Positions 6,012 through 9,370 of a stretch of DNA of 9,370 nucleotides are shown here, in pieces. The translations under genes and the position numbers were made by a program. Source of the DNA: Bryobacteraceae bacterium (lineage in GTDB: Bacteria > Acidobacteriota > Terriglobia > Bryobacterales > Bryobacteraceae); assembly GCA_014379815.1 (NCBI GenBank), contig JACMLA010000101.1:1-9370 (forward strand), read 5' to 3'. The notes under the pieces are model-generated. The model had not been told where the DNA came from and searched no databases. It saw only the letters and a list, made by a program, of their open reading frames with translations. The first letter of the stretch is position 1; every line of letters begins with the position of its first letter.

Positions 6012-6023
6012 TTCGTTTCTCCC
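6012..6023 (-). promoter_or_regulatory. Ribosome binding site of the AAA+ gene, second copy of the shared 12-nt leader
   Basis: GGGAGAAACGAA ends 3 nt before the ATG at 6008, and its GGGAG core decides the start. It is identical in sequence and spacing to the leader of the GNAT gene at 624-635. Confidence 0.7.
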
Positions 6024-6100
6024 TGACTCCGAAAGCGAACCGTCGAGGTCAACTGCATCTGATTGAGCAATCGCGATGCCAAACATCGGACTGCCACTTT

Positions 6101-6125
6101 CCGGAAACGCGCCACCCGCTTCCGG
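6101..6125 (-). other. Stem-loop just after the SDR stop codon
   Basis: A 9-bp stem (CCGGAAGCG with CGTTTCCGG, one G-U pair in RNA) encloses a 7-nt loop, starting 2 nt after the SDR stop codon. No T-run follows, so it is not a classical intrinsic terminator. It could slow 3' decay or cause partial termination between the SDR and AAA+ genes. The rest of the 119-nt gap (6009-6127) shows nothing clear apart from the ribosome site. Confidence 0.35.
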
Positions 6126-6127
6126 TG

Positions 6128-6841
6128 CTAGGTACGGGGTGGTATTGAAGGACGGATTTCCACCCGGCTTACCGTCGTGCGCGCCGGCATGCGCAGGACG
6201 GACATCACGACATCCGAGACGTCCTGGGGTGCGATCTTCCACGATGCTCTTTCGGATCGTGGGCTGAAGTCAGTATCTACGCTGCCAGGCATTACGTAAG
6301 TTACCCGGATTCCATCATTTCGGTGATCTAGCATAAGAGCTTCGCTAAAGCCGTTGAGTCCGAACTTCGAAGCATTATACGCAGCACCTCCGGCGAACGG
6401 ATTACGCCCCGCGAGGCTACTGATGTTTACAATGGAACCGCCGCCACTGGTTTTCATCCTGGGCAATGCTTCGCGACAGCAGTAGTAAACCGCATCGAGG
6501 TTAATGCTGAGAACCCGTCTCCACTCATCCTGTGCGAGTTCGCCAACAGGGCGAAAAATTCCTATACCCGCATTGTTTACAAGTATGTCGAGTCCACCGA
6601 ACGCTTCGTCGGTGAATTGAAAAAAGCTGGAAACGGCTTGCAGATCTGCAACGTCGGTGGCCCTTCCGACCACGTTACCGCGTTCCCGCATCTCGGCAAC
6701 AGCAGCATCGACGGCACTGGCTGTTCGACCGCAGATTGCCACTGAAGCGCCGTCATCGAGAAGAGCTTCCGTGATGGCCCGGCCGATACCTCTGGTGCCA
6801 CCGGTAACGATGGCGCGTCTACCTGTAAGGAAGCCGCTCAT
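6128..6841 (-). CDS. Short-chain dehydrogenase/reductase (classical SDR)
   Basis: From the ATG at 6841 the protein is 237 residues, typical of a classical SDR. The cofactor motif TGGTRGIG lies at 13-20, the structural NNAG at 89-92 and the active-site asparagine at N114 (SINLD). The catalytic serine is S142, followed by Y155 and K159 in 'YNASK' (155-159). 'MPGSVDT' (184-190) follows as expected. An arginine (R18) in the cofactor motif and R39 after the second strand ('CGRT') suggest NADP(H) rather than NAD(H). It is a soluble oxidoreductase of the broad FabG/YdfG-like group; the substrate is unknown and the similarity should not be read as fatty acid synthesis. CTGGAGATAAA before ATG 6841 supplies a ribosome site. 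The frame extends upstream to an ATG at 6928, but those residues precede the conserved first strand and have no ribosome site. It is divergent from the HemX/CcsA gene; 6842-7011 is the shared promoter region. Confidence 0.9.
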   Translation of the reverse strand: MSGFLTGRRAIVTGGTRGIGRAITEALLDDGASVAICGRTASAVDAAVAEMRERGNVVGRATDVADLQAVSSFFQFTDEAFGGLDILVNNAGIGIFRPVGELAQDEWRRVLSINLDAVYYCCREALPRMKTSGGGSIVNISSLAGRNPFAGGAAYNASKFGLNGFSEALMLDHRNDGIRVTYVMPGSVDTDFSPRSERASWKIAPQDVSDVVMSVLRMPARTTVSRVEIRPSIPPRT

Positions 6842-6997
6842 TTTATCTCCAGGACGGTTTCTTTGTGATACATAAGAGGACAGTCGTGTTCTAGTTAGGA
6901 CGAAGCGCCGATCCGAAATGGTACGCAAGTCCCACGGTTATAGTTGTGAAGCAGCGTACGTGCCGCTTCCGTGAGTACCACCTGAGCAGGATCCCGG

Positions 6998-7003
6998 TAT
7001 ACT
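6998..7003 (+). promoter_or_regulatory. Candidate -10 element (TATACT) for the heme operon
   Basis: TATACT ends 8 nt before the ATG at 7012, so the transcript would start at or next to the start codon. No convincing -35 hexamer lies at 16-18 nt spacing, and there is no extended -10 TG. No Shine-Dalgarno sequence is visible before the ATG, which fits leaderless initiation. The call rests on the -10 match and position only. Confidence 0.35.
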
Positions 7004-7011
7004 GAAAATTC

Positions 7012-7818
7012 ATGCACGAGTTCAGCGTGTTTTGGCTCCGTGCTGCTGCAGCCCTATATGCGGTAGGCCTGTTTCATACTCTCCAGATTGCAATCCGGCG
7101 AGGCCGCTCTATTTTCCGTACGGCACTCTCCTGCTTTGCGGCGGGTCTGGTTCTGCATATGGTGGCGCTGGTGGAAAACGGCATCGCTACCGGAACAGTT
7201 TTGCCAGGAGGGTTCAGCAACTCCGTTTCGCTATGGGCGTTCTTTCTGGGCATGCTGTTTCTGTTCGTGTACTGGCGCTACCGGATTGAGAGCCTGGGCG
7301 TCATCTTTTTTCCGCTGGTTTTTGTGATGACATCTGCAGCGGCGATCCGCGCCCCCGTGCAGACATGGTCGAGCGGTGCGGCGCGAGATACGTGGCTGGT
7401 CGTACATATTGCGCTTGTGCTTCTAGGCTATGCAGCGATTGTGCTGACGGCTTTTGCCTCTGTTCTGTACCTGATGCAGGAGCGGCAGCTGAAGCGGAAG
7501 AAGAGTATGATGCTGCTGGAGCGGTTGCCGCCTCTCGACATTCTCGACAGTTTAATCAGCAGGTCTTTAGGATTCGGCTTCGCTCTCATCACCCTCGGAG
7601 TTGTCACAGGAATCACGTGGGCCTATATCGATTCACAAGGCAGTCAGAATCTGGTTGACTCCCGATTGACTACCGCTCTGATCACGTGGGCAGCGTGTCT
7701 GTTGATGGTGACATTGCGGGTAACTGCCGGATGGCGTGGCCGCAGGACGGCGCTTATGGCGGTAGCGGTTGCGGTCTGCTCGGCTGCAACCTGGGCCGTG
7801 CATTACGTCCGGCACTGA
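7012..7818 (+). CDS. HemX/CcsA-like cytochrome c assembly-family membrane protein
   Basis: This 268-residue protein is almost entirely membrane helices, about eight: roughly residues 7-27, 35-55, 66-87, 93-111, 128-153, 187-207, 219-237 and 245-264. It has the CcsA/HemX layout: H22 and H49 in early helices, 'VVHIALVLLGYAAI' at 130-143 (H132), 'LGFGFALITLGVVTGITWA' at 186-204, 'LITW' at 223-226, and histidines H264/H268 at the end. The tryptophan-rich heme-handling segment of true cytochrome c synthesis proteins (WGxxWxWD type) is absent; the same stretch reads 'YIDSQGSQNLVDS'. This fits HemX better, the membrane protein encoded beside hemA in Bacillus and implicated there in controlling glutamyl-tRNA reductase level. 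Only 5 nt separate it from hemA, so the two are co-transcribed. The role is inferred from family and context; a cytochrome assembly role cannot be excluded. Confidence 0.8.
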   Translation: MHEFSVFWLRAAAALYAVGLFHTLQIAIRRGRSIFRTALSCFAAGLVLHMVALVENGIATGTVLPGGFSNSVSLWAFFLGMLFLFVYWRYRIESLGVIFFPLVFVMTSAAAIRAPVQTWSSGAARDTWLVVHIALVLLGYAAIVLTAFASVLYLMQERQLKRKKSMMLLERLPPLDILDSLISRSLGFGFALITLGVVTGITWAYIDSQGSQNLVDSRLTTALITWAACLLMVTLRVTAGWRGRRTALMAVAVAVCSAATWAVHYVRH

Positions 7819-7823
7819 TCGCC

Positions 7824-9107
7824 ATGAAATTTCTGCTCACAGGTCTGAACCATCGCACTGCTCCTGTGAGCGTTCGGGAGAGGCTTGCGATTCCGGAAGG
7901 TGCGCTTCCCGGCGCGTTGAGCGCTTTGGCACTGACACCAGGAATCTCGGAAGCGTTGATTCTGTCGACGTGCAATCGCGTAGAAGTGCTGGTCTCTGCC
8001 GACGACTGGACTGACGGAGCAAATGCCGTTACGGCGTTACTATGCCGCTTGCAGGAACTGGACCGGAGCTGGCTGGAGCCACACCTGTATGCACTGGAAG
8101 GCACCGATGCCATTCGCCATGTGTTTCGTGTGGCAGCGAGCCTCGATTCCATGGTGGTCGGAGAACCGCAGATTCTGGGTCAGCTAAAGGCGGCATACGC
8201 CGTCGCGAAAGAGAACGGCACGCTCAACGGCTTGCTCGAGTCGGTGGTGATGCGCGCGTTCAGCGTAGCCAAAAGGGTACGCACGGAGACAGAGATCGGA
8301 GCGAGCGCTGTGTCGGTCAGCTATGCCGCGGTCGAACTGGCACGACGAACGTTCGGCGACCTGAAGAAGCACCGTGTCATGTTGATTGGCGCGGGCAAAA
8401 TGTCGGAGCTTGCGGCGCGGCACCTTCACCGCTCCGGTGCGGAGATTCGCGTTACGAACCGGACGGATTCGCGAGCGCGGGAACTTGCGCAGCTGGTTGG
8501 CGGCACGGCAGTGCATTACGACTCTTACAAGCAGCAGCTCAAGGACATTGACATCATCATCACCTCGAGCGGGGCGTCGGGATATCTGCTGCGCAAAGAA
8601 GATATGAAGAGAATCATCGAGGCGCGGAAGAACCGCCCGGTGTTTCTGATCGACATAGCTGTCCCCCGGAATATCGAGCCGGAAGTGAACGAACTGGACA
8701 ACGTGTTTCTGTATGACATCGACGACCTGCAGCGAATTGTCACGGACAACATGAAAACCCGGATGAGCGAGGCTGAAGCGGCCGAGCGCATAGTCGCCGA
8801 AGAGGTCGAGCATCTGGAATCATGGCTGAGGGCGAGGTCTGTCGGTCCTGTGATCGCGGATCTGCAGGAGTCTCTCGAACGGTTGCGCGTATCCGAGGTG
8901 GAGAGGATGCGGGGCAAGCTCACCGGGCTGACACCGCAGCAGGAGCAAGCCGTAGAACAGCTGACCCGGGGAATCGTGAATAAGATCGCACATGGTCCGA
9001 TTGCCGCTTTACGCCGAAATGCCGGGGATTCGACAGTAATCGAACGAATACGCAGTATTTTCCGGCTGGATGAGGATCGGGAAGCGCTTCGGGCGAAGGG
9101 TAAATAA
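7824..9107 (+). CDS. hemA: Glutamyl-tRNA reductase
   Basis: This 427-residue protein catalyses the first committed step of C5-pathway tetrapyrrole synthesis: NADPH-dependent reduction of glutamyl-tRNA to glutamate-1-semialdehyde, in the cytoplasm. '[13 protein letters not shown]' at 7-19 opens the catalytic domain. The nucleophile is C50 in 'STCNRVEV', H99 corresponds to the conserved active-site histidine, and GEPQILGQ is at 113-120. 'KRVRTETEI' (150-158) leads into the linker, the NADPH site is 'LIGAGKMSE' (187-195), and 'AVPRNIEP' lies in the same domain. A helical C-terminal dimerisation domain follows. The ATG at 7824 matches the conserved N-terminus; an in-frame upstream ATG at 7686 lies inside the preceding gene and is rejected. 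It lies between the HemX/CcsA-like gene (5-nt gap) and hemC (2-nt gap), so it belongs to a heme operon. No ribosome site stands out, suggesting coupling to the upstream gene. Confidence 0.97.
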   Translation: MKFLLTGLNHRTAPVSVRERLAIPEGALPGALSALALTPGISEALILSTCNRVEVLVSADDWTDGANAVTALLCRLQELDRSWLEPHLYALEGTDAIRHVFRVAASLDSMVVGEPQILGQLKAAYAVAKENGTLNGLLESVVMRAFSVAKRVRTETEIGASAVSVSYAAVELARRTFGDLKKHRVMLIGAGKMSELAARHLHRSGAEIRVTNRTDSRARELAQLVGGTAVHYDSYKQQLKDIDIIITSSGASGYLLRKEDMKRIIEARKNRPVFLIDIAVPRNIEPEVNELDNVFLYDIDDLQRIVTDNMKTRMSEAEAAERIVAEEVEHLESWLRARSVGPVIADLQESLERLRVSEVERMRGKLTGLTPQQEQAVEQLTRGIVNKIAHGPIAALRRNAGDSTVIERIRSIFRLDEDREALRAKGK

Positions 9108-9109
9108 CG

Positions 9110-9370
9110 TTGCTGGTCATTGGATCGCGAGGCTCGAAGCTGGCTCTGTGGCAAGCGGAGTATACGAAAGCCCGACTGGAATCGCTCGGGTACGAATGCC
9201 GCATCGAGGTGATCACGACCAGTGGCGATCGCTTTCAGAGTGGACCACTGAAGGAGATCGGAAACAAGGGTCTGTTCACCAAAGAAATTGAAGAAGCGTT
9301 GCTGGATGGCAGTATCGATCTGGCGGTCCACAGCTTGAAGGATGTTGCCACCGGGATCCCTGCGGGACTC
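9110..9370 (+). CDS. hemC: Porphobilinogen deaminase (hydroxymethylbilane synthase), N-terminal part (cut by window edge)
   Basis: The first 87 codons are present. '[13 protein letters not shown]' at 4-16, 'ITTSGD' at 35-40, '[17 protein letters not shown]' at 51-67 and '[10 protein letters not shown]' at 70-79 are diagnostic. D78 matches the catalytic aspartate, and K49 and K77 are in positions of substrate-binding lysines. The residue after KDV is Ala where proline is usual (KDVPT), a minor oddity. The enzyme condenses four porphobilinogens into hydroxymethylbilane on its dipyrromethane cofactor, the third shared step of heme synthesis. The start is TTG at 9110: the in-frame stop at 9101 leaves little choice, and AAGGG at 9096-9100 is a suitable ribosome site. 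Only 2 nt separate it from the hemA stop. Confidence 0.96.
   Translation, partial: MLVIGSRGSKLALWQAEYTKARLESLGYECRIEVITTSGDRFQSGPLKEIGNKGLFTKEIEEALLDGSIDLAVHSLKDVATGIPAGL

Noticed and set aside
6009..6242. Upstream extension of the AAA+ gene to ATG 6242 or 6086
   Set aside because: The 6242 form would run through the 3' end of the SDR gene. The residues have no AAA+ character, and the GGGAG site at 6019-6023 fits ATG 6008. ATG 6086 cannot be fully excluded.
6842..6928. Upstream start for the SDR gene at 6928
   Set aside because: The extra 29 residues precede the conserved first beta strand, while GGAG just before ATG 6841 is a good ribosome site.
7686..7823. Upstream start for hemA at 7686
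   Set aside because: It lies inside the HemX/CcsA gene; homology to glutamyl-tRNA reductase starts exactly at the ATG at 7824.
8184..8813. 209-codon open frame on the minus strand inside hemA
   Set aside because: It is antisense to conserved hemA codons and has no domain pattern or ribosome site.
8525..9331. 268-codon open frame on the minus strand across hemA and hemC
   Set aside because: It lies opposite two unmistakable heme genes and its translation is low-complexity (Ser/Arg-rich). It is a shadow frame.
1..9370. Defence system, prophage, insertion sequence or CRISPR array
   Set aside because: No transposase, integrase, nuclease, toxin-antitoxin pair or direct-repeat array was seen. 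The genes read as metabolic and housekeeping.

Overview
The window is 9.4 kb of chromosomal sequence from a bacterium with fairly high GC content (judged by eye). Gene content, protein style and an intergenic palindrome all point to Acidobacteriota, most likely the Solibacter/Bryobacter group. That assignment is inference from recalled protein and repeat style, not from a search. No phage, transposase, CRISPR array, tRNA or rRNA was seen.

Left part (1-1476): a DMT/EamA-family transporter, cut by the left edge, runs leftward. A GNAT acetyltransferase runs rightward from the same 36-nt gap. Beyond it lies a gene-poor stretch of about 330 nt. It holds a 46-codon relic that resembles the C-terminal tail of an ECF sigma factor, and a 63-nt imperfect palindrome of REP-like type.

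Middle part, minus strand (1477-4823): a PfkB-type sugar kinase, a large GT-C-like membrane glycosyltransferase and a DapF-family epimerase form a tight transcription unit. The genes overlap by 44 and 41 nt. The DapF protein is the most unusual item: both positions that hold the catalytic cysteines in the family are serine, while the substrate-binding framework is kept. A strong rho-independent terminator separates this unit from the upstream gene, a stand-alone single-module Clp/Hsp100-type AAA+ ATPase. That ATPase carries a possible ClpP-docking tripeptide. An SDR oxidoreductase lies further upstream on the same strand.

Right part, plus strand (7012-9370): a HemX/CcsA-like membrane protein, hemA (glutamyl-tRNA reductase) and the start of hemC (porphobilinogen deaminase, cut by the right edge) are nearly contiguous. 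They form the beginning of a C5-pathway tetrapyrrole biosynthesis operon.

Two expression patterns recur. Three genes (transporter, PfkB kinase, HemX/CcsA) have a -10-like hexamer so close to the start codon that the transcripts could be leaderless. Two unrelated genes (GNAT and AAA+) share an identical 12-nt leader at identical spacing from their ATG.
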